Assembly: GCA_002441265.1 (NCBI GenBank)
Contig: DJVQ01000065.1
Location: 1 to 23,044 of the forward strand
Source: Syntrophaceae bacterium UBA6252
GTDB taxonomy: Bacteria > Desulfobacterota > Syntrophia > Syntrophales > UBA6807
DNA length: 23,044 nt
Direction: 5' to 3'
The first letter of the stretch is position 1. The number at the start of each line of letters is the position of its first letter. Of the stretch, positions 1 to 7,737 are shown one piece after another. Both the position numbers and the translations under genes were made by a program. The notes under the pieces are model-generated. The model was not told the origin of the DNA. It saw only the letters and a program-made list of their open reading frames with translations, and made no database searches.

Positions 1-114
1 AAAAGCTCCATAGGCAAGGCGCCCGAATCCCGACGAATGAGACGTACTTATGGTACGTCGCAGTGAGGAAGGAAGAAGGGCAACACAGCATATGGGCTTT
101 TTACGAAGCCGTCA
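1..114 (+). repeat. Dispersed palindromic repeat, copy 1 (left end cut by window edge)
   Basis: This is the right-hand part of an imperfectly palindromic element of about 125 bp found five times in the window. The outer left arm lies beyond the window edge. The central hairpin is perfect: GACGTAC at 41-47, loop TTATG at 48-52, GTACGTC at 53-59. The right end reads CTTTTTACGAAGCCGTCA, and its last three bases (112-114) are, on the minus strand, the TGA stop codon of the PEBP gene. No protein of its own is credible; reading frames through it look like translated repeat. Confidence 0.9.
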
Positions 115-564
115 ACGGTGATACCGGCCCATGAGGGAGACCTCCCCGAGAACGTGGGGCCGCATCGCCCGGAAGAGCTGTTCCCGGGTGGCGCCGGGAT
201 CGAGATCCAGAACCCGGTCCAGGGCATAGAGCCTGAAAAAATACCGGTGCGTCCCCGAAGGCGGGCAGGGTCCGCCGTAGCCGATCCGGTGAAAGTCGTT
301 CGTTCCCTGTTTCCCGCCGTTGACCAGCCGCCCCTCCGGCGGAAGCCCCGCCGGGAGCTTCCCGATGGTCGAGGGAATATCGTAGACCACCCAGTGCACC
401 CACGTCCCCATGGGAGCGTCGGGATCCTCGCACACCAGGGCAAAGCTCTTCACGCCCTCCGGGGCATCCTCCCAGTCGAGCGGCGGGGACTGGTCCTCCC
501 CGTCGCAGGTGCATCGTTCGGGAATCATTCCCCCTTCCTCGAAAGCAGAACTCGTCAGTCTCAT
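112..564 (-). CDS. YbhB/YbcL family Raf-kinase-inhibitor-like protein (PEBP)
   Basis: A 150-residue protein of the phosphatidylethanolamine-binding protein superfamily, bacterial YbhB/YbcL branch. It is a small single-domain beta-fold protein with an anion/ligand pocket; its physiological role in bacteria is unsettled. Seen in the sequence: the family core DPDAPMGTWVHWVVYDIP, then GTNDFHRIGYGGPCPP and THRYFFRLYALD, and a short tail ending near LMGRYHR, which is close to full family length. I chose the ATG at 562-564 because the protein then starts MRLTSSAFEEGG as in relatives, with AGGAAGG about 5-7 bases upstream. The longer open frame to 624 adds an unrelated arginine-rich stretch. No signal peptide is seen, so it is probably cytoplasmic. 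It lies 75 bp after pgi and may be the last gene of the tkt-pgi transcript. Its stop codon is the terminal TGA of repeat copy 1. Confidence 0.9.
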   Translation of the reverse strand: MRLTSSAFEEGGMIPERCTCDGEDQSPPLDWEDAPEGVKSFALVCEDPDAPMGTWVHWVVYDIPSTIGKLPAGLPPEGRLVNGGKQGTNDFHRIGYGGPCPPSGTHRYFFRLYALDRVLDLDPGATREQLFRAMRPHVLGEVSLMGRYHR

Positions 565-639
565 CGATCCCTTCCTTTCCTCAATGCGCCGCCCCGTTTT
601 TCCGCGTCCTCCCCGCCGCCCCAAAAACGGATTCCCCTC

Positions 640-2322
640 TCAACGAAGTTCTTCGCAGATTCCCTCCAGGGTTTTCACCGGATCCCCGCCCAGGTGGATG
701 GAGAGGACCTTCCGCCCGCGGGCCAGGAGGGCCCTGCGGTCGCCCAGCGCCTGGGCCTTCTCGAGCACCCCGAAGGTCATGGCCGCCTTTCCGGGGGTTC
801 CGTCCCCGGGGATCTCCACATCCTCCCCGGCGTCCGCCGTGAGCTGGACGAAGAATCCCTTCCCTCCGTCCCCCTTGAAGAGCTGCCCCGTGGAATGAAG
901 GTACCGGGGGCCGTAGCCGATCGAAACGGCCTTTCCGAAACGAAGGAAAAGCAGCTTCCTGAATTCCGACAGCACCCGGTCCGTTTCCAGGCACGGGTCC
1001 AGATACGCCTGGACGGCGATGTACCCGTCTTCCGGAACGTCCGCGAGAAAGGACCGGAGAATGCCGCCCGGGGAAGCCCCCCCCGGTCCGCCGTACACGA
1101 AAATCCCCTCCTTTTCGAAGACCGGGGTTTCCTCCGGCAGGGTACCCGTTTCCCGATATTGCCCCGCCATCTGCCCCGCGAGCTTTTTCGCCGCCTCGAC
1201 GTCGGGCTGATCGAAAGGGTTGACGCCGAGCACGTGCCCCGCGACGGCGGTCGCCATCTCCCACAGGTAAAACTGGCCGCCCAGTTCCGCCAGTTCCCCC
1301 ATCTCCATGGAAAGAACGGGATGGCCCAGCCCCTCCAGGCGTTTCAGCGCGGGCCCGTAGGCCCCCTCCCACTTGAGACGGATGGAGACGAAGAGACGAT
1401 CGGTTCCGTACAGTGCCGGATTTCCGAGAGATTCGCCGACCACCGGCAGGATCCCCTTCCCTTCCTTGCCCGTGCTCTCCGCGATGAGCTGTTCCAGCCA
1501 GGCGCCGAAACCGGAGATTTCGGGGGAAAGGACGAAGGTGAGCTTGTCTTTTCCCCGCAGGGCGTACTCCCCGATGATCCCGCCCAGAAACAGGGCAGGG
1601 TTCCCCTCGCCCTCCCGGCGGCAGGCCTCCATGGCTTTTTCCCCGTGATCGAGAAGCTTCCGGGGGTCGATGCCGCACAGCGCCGCCGGAAGAAGGCCGA
1701 ACCAGGAAAGGGCGGAATAACGCCCGCCGATCCCGGGGTCGTTCAGGAAGGTCTCCCGGAACCCGAGCTTCTCCGCCAGGCCTGCCAGGGGGGAGCCGGG
1801 GTCCGTAATGGCGATGAAACGCCTTCCCGCTTCCTCCTTTCCAAGAAGGGCTTTCATTTTCTCGTGGAAAAACCGGAAGAGGGAGAGGGTCTCCACGGTG
1901 GTTCCCGACTTGGTGGAAACGATGAAGCAGGTTTTCCGCTCACCGAGAAGACGTGCGTTGTAGCGGATGAAATCCGGATCGGTGCTGTCCACGATGGCGA
2001 GGTCGAGGAAACCGCCGGCCACGCCGAAGGTCTTTCTCAGGACTTCCGGCGCAAGGCTCGAACCTCCCATTCCCAGGAGAAGGGCGTGTGTGAACCCCTC
2101 GGACCGCAGCGCTCCGGCGAAGCGCTCCATCTCGGGAGCGAAGGGGGCCATCCGAAGGGGGCTGTCCATCCATCCCAGGCGGTTCGCGATCTCTTCCGGT
2201 CCGGGTTTCCAGACGGTGTGATCCCGGTTCCAGATCCTTTCGACGATCCGTTTCTCCCCGAGCCTGCCCAGGATCTCCCGGGCGGCCACCCTTTCCGTTG
2301 CGGAACAGCGGATGTCCATCAT
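640..2322 (-). CDS. pgi: Glucose-6-phosphate isomerase (phosphoglucose isomerase)
   Basis: A 560-residue enzyme interconverting glucose 6-phosphate and fructose 6-phosphate in the cytoplasm, with two SIS domains. Visible motifs are the sugar-phosphate loop GMGGSSLAPE (84-93), STKSGTT (136-142), the PGI signature GGRYSALS (199-206), the catalytic glutamate in EQLIAESTGK (E282), and the second signature NPFDQPDVEAAK (368-379) with the catalytic lysine. The sequence style (LLLGMGGSSLAPEV, IVDSTDPDFIRYNARLL) resembles the isomerase half of bifunctional transaldolase/phosphoglucose isomerase proteins, but no transaldolase domain is attached. Two ATGs in tandem can start it; I used the first, behind a GGAGG-rich stretch. 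It begins 30 bp after tkt, so the two are probably co-transcribed, linking upper glycolysis/gluconeogenesis to the non-oxidative pentose phosphate pathway. Confidence 0.93.
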   Translation of the reverse strand: MMDIRCSATERVAAREILGRLGEKRIVERIWNRDHTVWKPGPEEIANRLGWMDSPLRMAPFAPEMERFAGALRSEGFTHALLLGMGGSSLAPEVLRKTFGVAGGFLDLAIVDSTDPDFIRYNARLLGERKTCFIVSTKSGTTVETLSLFRFFHEKMKALLGKEEAGRRFIAITDPGSPLAGLAEKLGFRETFLNDPGIGGRYSALSWFGLLPAALCGIDPRKLLDHGEKAMEACRREGEGNPALFLGGIIGEYALRGKDKLTFVLSPEISGFGAWLEQLIAESTGKEGKGILPVVGESLGNPALYGTDRLFVSIRLKWEGAYGPALKRLEGLGHPVLSMEMGELAELGGQFYLWEMATAVAGHVLGVNPFDQPDVEAAKKLAGQMAGQYRETGTLPEETPVFEKEGIFVYGGPGGASPGGILRSFLADVPEDGYIAVQAYLDPCLETDRVLSEFRKLLFLRFGKAVSIGYGPRYLHSTGQLFKGDGGKGFFVQLTADAGEDVEIPGDGTPGKAAMTFGVLEKAQALGDRRALLARGRKVLSIHLGGDPVKTLEGICEELR

Positions 2323-2352
2323 GCCGCCCCCTCCTCCCGCCGGCGTCGCCGT

Positions 2353-4413
2353 TTACTTTTTTCCCAGGACATTTCTCGCCGACGCCACCACGTGCCCCAC
2401 GGTAATCCCGAATTTTTCGTACAGCACCTCCTGGGGGGCGCTGGCGCCGAAGTCATCCAGGCCGACCACCGCTCCTTCCAGGCCCACGTAATGCTCCCAC
2501 CCGAGCCGGATGCCCGCTTCCACGGCGACCCGGGCCTTCACGGAGGGAGGAAGGACGGATTCCCGGTAGGACCGGTCCTGGAGATCGAACAGTTCCCAGG
2601 ATGGAAGAGAAACCACCCTGACGGCGATCCCCTCTTCCGAAAGCTTCCTGCCCGCCTCCAGGGCGAGGTGCAGCTCCGATCCCGTGCCGATGAGGATCAC
2701 TTCCGGATCGGCCGGGCCGGATTCCCAGAGAATGTAGCCTCCCCTGTGGAGGCCTTCCGCCGGCGAGTCCCCGGTGCGATCGATGGCGGGGAGATTCTGC
2801 CGGGTGAACACGAGGGCCGTCGGCCCTTTCCGGTTTCCCACCGCCGCCTTCCATGCCTCCGCCGCCTCCGGGGCGTCCCCCGGCCGGATGACCGTCAGGT
2901 TGGGAACGCAGCGGAGATTCATCAACTGCTCCACGGGCTGGTGGGTGGGCCCGTCTTCGCCGACGCCGATACCGTCATGGGTGAACACGAAGATCACCGG
3001 CACCCCCATGAGGGCGGCCAGACGCATGGGCGGGCGCATGTAGTCGGAAAACACGAAGAAGGTCCCCGTATAGGGGAGGATCCCGCCGTGGAGGGCCATT
3101 CCGACGGAGACGGCCCCCATGGCGTGCTCCCGGACGCCGTAATGGATGTTTCTCCCGCCGTAGTCCCAGCGGCTCCCCACCGCCCCCTGGAAATCCGGGG
3201 GCATGGAACCGGGCGCCTCGAAATCCCCGTAACCCTTGAGCCAGGTGAAACAGGAGGGATTCAGGTCCGCCGAGCCGCCGATCAGTTCGGGCAGGATCGG
3301 GGCAAGGTTCTGCATGACCTCTTCCGAAACCTTCCTTGTGGCCACGGCGGCCGTCGACCCCTGGTAACGGGGGACCGCCTCCCGCCAGTTCTCCGGAAGT
3401 TCCCCCCGCATCATCCGGGCGAAATCGCCCGCCGGACCGGGATATTCCCGGGCGTATCCTTCAAGCGTTTCCCTCCAGCGGGCCTCCATCGCCTTTCCCC
3501 TGTCCACGGCCCGGTGCATGAAGGCAAGCACTTCGTCCGACACGAGAAAGTCCGGCGACACGGGCCAGCCCAGGTTTTCCTTCGTCGCCCGGACTTCGTC
3601 GGCGCCCAGGGGCGACCCGTGGGCATGGAAGCTGTTCCCCTTTGCCGGGGACCCGTACCCGAGGACCGTCTTCACCGCGATCAGGGAGGGTCTGCCCGTC
3701 TCCTCCCTGGCCTCCGTCATGGCCTGGTCCAGGGCCTGGAGATCGTTGCCGTCGTCCACCTCCACCACGTGCCACCCGTAACTCATGAAGCGGCTCGTCA
3801 CGTCCTCCGTGAAGGAAAGCCCCGTGGAACCGGCCAGCGAGATCCCGTTCCGATCGTAAAGAACGATCAGTTTCCCCAGGCCCAGATGCCCCGCCAGGGA
3901 ACAGGCCTCGGCGGCGACGCCCTCCATGAGGTCCCCGTCGCTCGCGAGGACGAAGGTCCGGTGGTCCACCACGGGACAGCCGGGCCGGTTGAACCGGGCC
4001 GCAAGGTAGGCTTCGGCAATGGCCATTCCGACGGCGTTGGCAAGCCCCTGACCGAGGGGGCCCGTCGTCACTTCCACGCCAGGGGTCTTTCCGTGCTCCG
4101 GATGACCGGGGGTCTTGCTGTCCCACTTGCGGAAATTCCGGATATCCTCCAGGGTCACGTCATAGCCCGTGAGGTGGAGGAGGCTGTAAAGAAGCATGGA
4201 TCCGTGGCCGGCGGACAGGATGAAACGGTCCCGGTCCTCCCACTGGGGGTTGGCGGGATTGAATTTCAGGTGTCTCGCCCACAGAACGAAGGCCATGGCG
4301 GCCGCCCCCATGGGAAGGCCGGGGTGGCCCGACCGGGCATGCTGAACGGCGTCGACGGAAAGAAAACGAATGGCATTGATACATTGTTCCAGCATCGGTC
4401 TCACATCGCTCAT
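2353..4413 (-). CDS. tkt: Transketolase
   Basis: A 686-residue thiamine-diphosphate enzyme, normal length for the family, moving two-carbon units between ketose and aldose phosphates in the non-oxidative pentose phosphate pathway. Seen: the N-terminal SGHPGLPMGAA (H30), SAGHGSMLLY (H70), the ThDP/metal motif SDGDLMEG (158-165) with YDRN (187-190), and H263 in SFHAHGSPLG. The pyrimidine-binding domain has REHAMG with the catalytic glutamate E429, and THDGIGVGEDGPTHQPVEQ with H479 and H491. All catalytic positions I can place are intact. The start is the ATG at 4411-4413; the AAGGAGG upstream is rather far (about 13 bases). It is first of the tkt-pgi(-PEBP) run. A possible promoter lies at 4452-4479, just outside repeat copy 2. 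Confidence 0.96.
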   Translation of the reverse strand: MSDVRPMLEQCINAIRFLSVDAVQHARSGHPGLPMGAAAMAFVLWARHLKFNPANPQWEDRDRFILSAGHGSMLLYSLLHLTGYDVTLEDIRNFRKWDSKTPGHPEHGKTPGVEVTTGPLGQGLANAVGMAIAEAYLAARFNRPGCPVVDHRTFVLASDGDLMEGVAAEACSLAGHLGLGKLIVLYDRNGISLAGSTGLSFTEDVTSRFMSYGWHVVEVDDGNDLQALDQAMTEAREETGRPSLIAVKTVLGYGSPAKGNSFHAHGSPLGADEVRATKENLGWPVSPDFLVSDEVLAFMHRAVDRGKAMEARWRETLEGYAREYPGPAGDFARMMRGELPENWREAVPRYQGSTAAVATRKVSEEVMQNLAPILPELIGGSADLNPSCFTWLKGYGDFEAPGSMPPDFQGAVGSRWDYGGRNIHYGVREHAMGAVSVGMALHGGILPYTGTFFVFSDYMRPPMRLAALMGVPVIFVFTHDGIGVGEDGPTHQPVEQLMNLRCVPNLTVIRPGDAPEAAEAWKAAVGNRKGPTALVFTRQNLPAIDRTGDSPAEGLHRGGYILWESGPADPEVILIGTGSELHLALEAGRKLSEEGIAVRVVSLPSWELFDLQDRSYRESVLPPSVKARVAVEAGIRLGWEHYVGLEGAVVGLDDFGASAPQEVLYEKFGITVGHVVASARNVLGKK

Positions 4414-4451
4414 AGACGAATCGCATCCTCCTTACGTTCAGTGGCAAAAAT

Positions 4452-4479
4452 TTGATACATTCGTAACAAGCCAAATCAA
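4452..4479 (-). promoter_or_regulatory. Possible sigma-70 promoter of tkt
   Basis: On the minus strand TTGATT (4474-4479) is followed by a 16-bp spacer and TATCAA (4452-4457), about 40 bp before the tkt start. The -35-like box lies at the outer edge of repeat copy 2, next to its conserved left flank. The match is modest and the call tentative. Confidence 0.3.
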
Positions 4480-4615
4480 CACTTTTTCGAACGGCAAAAT
4501 AAAAAGCTCCACAGGCAAGGCGCCCGAGTCCCGACGAATGAGGCATACGTCCGGTACTTCGCAGTGAGGAGGGACGAAGGGCAACGCAGCATATGGACTT
4601 TTTACGAAGCCGTCA
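4478..4615 (+). repeat. Dispersed palindromic repeat, copy 2
   Basis: A complete copy between the divergent genes tkt and the DUF2156 gene. The core runs from AACGGC at 4490 to GCCGTCA ending at 4615. The left flank CAACACTTTTTC is shared with copy 4. The terminal inverted repeats are AACGGCAAAATAAAAAG on the left and the reverse complement of CTTTTTACGAAGCCGTCA on the right. The central hairpin is the most degraded of the five: GGCATAC (4542-4548), loop GTCCG, GTACTTC (4554-4560) with three mismatches. Unlike the other full copies it does not follow the 3' end of a gene. Confidence 0.9.
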
Positions 4616-4627
4616 AATTTCTTTCTC

Positions 4628-4656
4628 TTGAAATCCCAATCGTTATCATTTAAACA
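4628..4656 (+). promoter_or_regulatory. Possible promoter of the DUF2156 gene
   Basis: TTGAAA (4628-4633), a 17-bp spacer and TAAACA (4651-4656) lie just outside repeat copy 2. Further downstream (4679-4708) is a perfect 9-bp inverted repeat, GTTTTCGAC and GTCGAAAAC with a 12-base loop, which would fall in the 5' leader. Both are weak predictions. Confidence 0.25.
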
Positions 4657-4761
4657 GGTCGCCGGGCATTGTGCAACCGTTTTCGACGCACCCGGAAAAG
4701 TCGAAAACCGGAGAACGATCAACCGCCTTCAAGGGCACCGACGAGGAACTTCAGGTCTGCC

Positions 4762-5637
4762 ATGGATCCCTCCCTGTCCGCCCGCCGGCTCGAGCCGGTC
4801 GGATGGAAACACGAAGCCCGGGTCCGAAGCCTTTTCCGTGCGATGGATCCGTCCATTTCCGATTACACGTTTCCCAATCTGTATCTGTATCGCCGCCGGC
4901 ACGGGCACCGCGTCGTCCGGGAAGGAGGATACGTCTTCTTCACGGGCCTTTTCCCGGACGGCGGGCGTTATGTCATGCCCGGCTCGGACCCCGCCGTTGT
5001 CCCCATGGACGTGACGATCCGATGCCTCGAAGCCTTCGGCGTTCTGTATCCCGTTCCCGCGGAACGGCTTTCCCTGTTCCCGGAGGACGCCTTCTCCATT
5101 TCCCACAGCGAGGCGGACACGGACTACCTTTACACCACCGACGGCCTCGCCTTCCTGGAGGGCTCCGAACGAAGGAGAAAACGACAGAAGCTCCGCCAGT
5201 TCCAGTCCCTCTACGGCCACTTTGCGACGCCCATTGCAGGGGAAAACCGGAAAGACGCCCTGGGGGTGCTGGAGGAATGGCAGGATCATCAAGGGCTTCC
5301 GCCGGACCAAACGGATTATCTCTTCTGCCGGGAGGCCCTCGAAAAGATGGAACGGCTGCGTCTTTCCGGCTTCCTCCACTTCGCCGGAAGCACGCCCGCG
5401 GGCTTCGTTCTCGGGGAACCCTTGAACCGAAACACGTTTCTCATTTCCTTCGCGAAGGGGAAAAAGGAATTCAAGGGAATCTACGAAACCATGTTCAGCC
5501 AAACGGCGCTCCTGCACCAGGAACGGTGCCGGTATGTCAACTTCGCGGAGGATCTCGGAAAGGAGGCGCTGCGCCGCACAAAAACCTCGTACCGCCCCGA
5601 CGGAATGATCCGGAAGTACCGGATCTCCCTGAAATAA
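4762..5637 (+). CDS. DUF2156 domain protein (GNAT-like fold, aminoacyl-lipid transferase superfamily)
   Basis: A 291-residue protein resembling stand-alone DUF2156 proteins, related to the C-terminal domain of phosphatidylglycerol lysyltransferases (MprF). These have a tandem GNAT-like fold; members acting on lipids use aminoacyl-tRNA, but the function of this free-standing branch is not established. Visible family features are the N-terminal SDYTFPNLYLYRRRHG block, YLYTTDGLAFLEGSERRRKRQKLRQF with its basic cluster (the usual place for a 'G..RKKRN'-type motif), GFVLGEPL in the second half, and the C-terminal NFAEDLGKEALRRTKTSYRP-like block. No transmembrane segment is seen, so it is probably soluble. 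The start is the ATG at 4762, where family similarity begins; GAGGAA lies about 15 bases upstream, so the ribosome site is weak. It is a single gene, divergent from tkt and convergent with rpoD. Confidence 0.75.
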   Translation: MDPSLSARRLEPVGWKHEARVRSLFRAMDPSISDYTFPNLYLYRRRHGHRVVREGGYVFFTGLFPDGGRYVMPGSDPAVVPMDVTIRCLEAFGVLYPVPAERLSLFPEDAFSISHSEADTDYLYTTDGLAFLEGSERRRKRQKLRQFQSLYGHFATPIAGENRKDALGVLEEWQDHQGLPPDQTDYLFCREALEKMERLRLSGFLHFAGSTPAGFVLGEPLNRNTFLISFAKGKKEFKGIYETMFSQTALLHQERCRYVNFAEDLGKEALRRTKTSYRPDGMIRKYRISLK

Positions 5638-5658
5638 AGCTTTCGCCTCCCGGAGCGG

Positions 5659-5686
5659 CCGTCATCCGCCCGAAAACGGATGACGG
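5659..5686. terminator. Hairpin between convergent DUF2156 gene and rpoD
   Basis: A perfect 10-bp inverted repeat, CCGTCATCCG (5659-5668) and CGGATGACGG (5677-5686) with an 8-base loop, lies in the 63-bp gap between two stop codons. It could stop transcription from both sides. Neither strand has a U-tract after the stem, so it may be a processing or 3'-end stabilising hairpin rather than an intrinsic terminator. Confidence 0.5.
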
Positions 5687-5700
5687 TGCGAGCGGGCTTC

Positions 5701-7467
5701 TCAGTTCGATTCTTCCTTGATTTCCTTTTTCCGGGCGGGATTTCTCAGCTTTTTGAGGACGTTTTTTTCGATCTGCTTGGCCCTGCGGATCGTCGCCTGG
5801 TCCACTTCCCTCTCATCAAGGCTTTCCTCGCCGAAATCCGCGCGTTCCCCGATGCCGAAGCGCATCCGGAGCACCTTCTCTTCCCTGGCGGTCAGGGTGG
5901 AAAGGATCCGCCTCGTCTGCTTCGCCAGGTCCATGCTGATGGCCGCATCGGACGGCGACATGATTTTCTTGTCCTCGATGAAATCCCCGAGCGAGCTGTC
6001 CTCCTCCTCCCCGATGGGCGTCTCGAGAGAGATGGGCTCCTTGGCGATCTTGAGCACCTTCCTCACCTTGTCGAGGGGGAATTCCATCTTTTCGGCGATT
6101 TCCTCGGGGCTCGGTTCACGGCCCAGCTCCTGGACAAGGTAGCGGGAAGTCCGGATCAGCTTGTTGATCGTTTCGATCATGTGGACGGGGATGCGGATCG
6201 TCCTCGCCTGGTCGGCGATCGCCCGGGTGATGGCCTGGCGGATCCACCAGGTGGCGTAAGTGGAAAACTTGTATCCCCGCTGGTATTCAAACTTGTCCAC
6301 CGCCTTCATGAGGCCGATGTTCCCCTCCTGGACGAGGTCCAGAAACTGGAGGCCCCGGTTCGTGTACTTCTTGGCGATGCTCACGACGAGCCTCAGGTTG
6401 GCCTCGATGAGCTTCTGTTTCGCCATCTGCGCTTTCGTCTCCCCTCTTTCGACGGAGACGAGGATCCGCTTCAGCGTGTCCGCCGACATGCCGATATCGG
6501 TGAGAACCCGTTTTTTCTCCCTCCGCGCGTTTTGAATGATTCCCTCGTATTCCCGCAGCTGCTTCATGTTGATCTTCTTTTCCGCGAGGATTCTCTGGGT
6601 TTCCCCGGGCATTCGCCGGATCCGGATCAGGATCTTGTCCATTTCCTTCACCGGGATCCCCGACTCCTCCCTGCAGCGCCTCATCGCATGGTCCGCGCGG
6701 TTGAGATCCATCAGGGCGCTCCGGAGGGCCACCACCATGGTCTGGATGAATTTCTTGCTGAAACGCACCTCGCGGCAGCGGGCGATCATGAGGCTCTTGT
6801 TCTCCGCGATTTCCGCGAGAACGGCCTCCCGGTCCTTCTCGGAAATCTTTTCCTCGGCCAGTTTTTCATTGAGAATGCGGTTCCGCTCCTCCCACGCGGC
6901 CACCTTGTCCAGAAGACCCTGAACCCGGTCCTTCTGGGAATCCTCCTCGATGAACCCCTCCTCGTCCTCCATGCTGTCGACGATGCTTTTCACCCGGAGG
7001 TCTCCGCTTCTCAGGCGCTCCCCCAGCTCGATCACGTTGTGGATGGAAAAATCCTGGCTGAAGAGGGATTCCATCACTTCGTTCTCCCCCTCCTCGATGA
7101 TCTTGGCGATCCCCACCTCCCCTTCCCGGCTGAGAAGGGAAACCAGCCCCATCTCGCGAAGGTACATCTTGACGGGATCCCCCGTCTTCCCAAGGGCGGG
7201 CATCATGGACGAAAGGTCGCCCTCGGATTCCTTTCCCTCCTCCGCCTCGTCGGGCGCCCGCTTGGTGGAAGCCTTTTCGGTCCCCTTTTCGATGTCGATG
7301 ATATCGATGTTCTTCTCTCCGAAAAGGACGATGATGTCGTCCAGTTCGTCCGATGAAATGATGTCGGAGGGGAGCATGTCGTTCACGTCGTCGTACGTGA
7401 GAAACCCCTTCTCCTCTCCCAGGGAGATCAGCTTCTTGATTTCATCGGAATTCATGAATTTTTTCAT
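5701..7467 (-). CDS. rpoD: RNA polymerase primary sigma factor RpoD with atypical region 4.2
   Basis: A 588-residue group 1 sigma factor. The N-terminus has a region 1.1-like segment (LISLGEEKGFLTYDDVNDML). DPVKMYLREMG at about 97-107 begins region 1.2, followed by a long acidic non-conserved region. Regions 2.1-2.4 (about 350-430) are canonical, including LDLVQEGNIGLMKAVDKFEY and YKFSTYATWWIRQAI. Region 3 (PISLETPIGEEEDSSLGDFI) and region 4.1 (LTAREEKVLRMRFGIGE, from 525) are also canonical. The usual region 4.2 (LEEVGxxFxVTRERIRQIEAKALRKLR) is instead SLDEREVDQATIRRAKQIE then KNVLKKLRNP. Recognition-helix TRERIRQIE has become TIRRAKQIE and the preceding helix lacks its V-G core. The frame is intact, and no single frameshift restores the consensus. 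The ATG at 7465-7467 follows GAGGAGAAGG; the longer frame to 7527 is upstream sequence. It is last in yqeY-dnaG-rpoD, separated from dnaG by two repeat copies. Confidence 0.95.
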   Translation of the reverse strand: MKKFMNSDEIKKLISLGEEKGFLTYDDVNDMLPSDIISSDELDDIIVLFGEKNIDIIDIEKGTEKASTKRAPDEAEEGKESEGDLSSMMPALGKTGDPVKMYLREMGLVSLLSREGEVGIAKIIEEGENEVMESLFSQDFSIHNVIELGERLRSGDLRVKSIVDSMEDEEGFIEEDSQKDRVQGLLDKVAAWEERNRILNEKLAEEKISEKDREAVLAEIAENKSLMIARCREVRFSKKFIQTMVVALRSALMDLNRADHAMRRCREESGIPVKEMDKILIRIRRMPGETQRILAEKKINMKQLREYEGIIQNARREKKRVLTDIGMSADTLKRILVSVERGETKAQMAKQKLIEANLRLVVSIAKKYTNRGLQFLDLVQEGNIGLMKAVDKFEYQRGYKFSTYATWWIRQAITRAIADQARTIRIPVHMIETINKLIRTSRYLVQELGREPSPEEIAEKMEFPLDKVRKVLKIAKEPISLETPIGEEEDSSLGDFIEDKKIMSPSDAAISMDLAKQTRRILSTLTAREEKVLRMRFGIGERADFGEESLDEREVDQATIRRAKQIEKNVLKKLRNPARKKEIKEESN

Positions 7468-7516
7468 AGGTTCCTTCTCCTCGGAGGATCTTCGAATCGA
7501 AGACGGCCCCTTTCTT

Positions 7517-7545
7517 GTCCTTCCCAATCACAATTTGACGAACTG
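7517..7545 (-). promoter_or_regulatory. Possible rpoD-proximal promoter
   Basis: On the minus strand, between repeat copy 3 and rpoD, a TTGATT-like -35 box is followed 17 bp later by TGTGAT, about 50 bp before the rpoD start. It would let rpoD be transcribed independently of yqeY-dnaG. The -35-like box is near the outer edge of the repeat, as at tkt. The match is modest and limits are approximate. Confidence 0.25.
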
Positions 7546-7570
7546 CAAAAATCAAACAATGCTTTTTTCA

Positions 7571-7694
7571 AACGGCAAAGTGAAAAGCCCGGCAACCGGG
7601 TCGCCCGAGTCCCAACGAATGAGGCGTACTTATGGTACGCCAAGGGGTCGAGGGACGAAGGGCAACGCAGCATATGGACTTTTTACGAAGCCGC
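7571..7694 (+). repeat. Dispersed palindromic repeat, copy 3 (tandem with copy 4)
   Basis: A complete copy between dnaG and rpoD. The central stem is perfect: GGCGTAC (7623-7629), loop TTATG, GTACGCC (7635-7641), with a G-C pair where copies 1 and 4 have A-T. The left arm differs from the other copies by containing a small extra hairpin (CCCGG CAA CCGGG). The right end is GCCGCAACG, lacking the T that makes the TGA in copies 1, 2 and 5. It is followed 44 bp later by copy 4 in the same orientation. Confidence 0.9.
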
Positions 7695-7737
7695 AACGTT
7701 CACCAAGCTCGTAAACAATGACAACAACACTTTTTCA

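Noticed and set aside
118..4455. A 1445-codon open frame on the plus strand across the PEBP, pgi and tkt genes
   Set aside because: It is antisense to three clear genes with intact catalytic motifs, spans their intergenic gaps and a repeat, and has no recognisable domain. Such long antisense frames are expected in GC-rich DNA. The same applies to the frames opposite rpoD (5680-7356), dnaG (7812-9644) and ileS (18845-21187).
5745..5835. Frameshift or sequencing error explaining the odd RpoD region 4.2
   Set aside because: I read the other two frames of this stretch and neither yields VTRERIRQIE-like residues, and the frame returns to family-like KKLRNP in register. Only a block substitution or assembly error would explain it, so it is kept as a finding.
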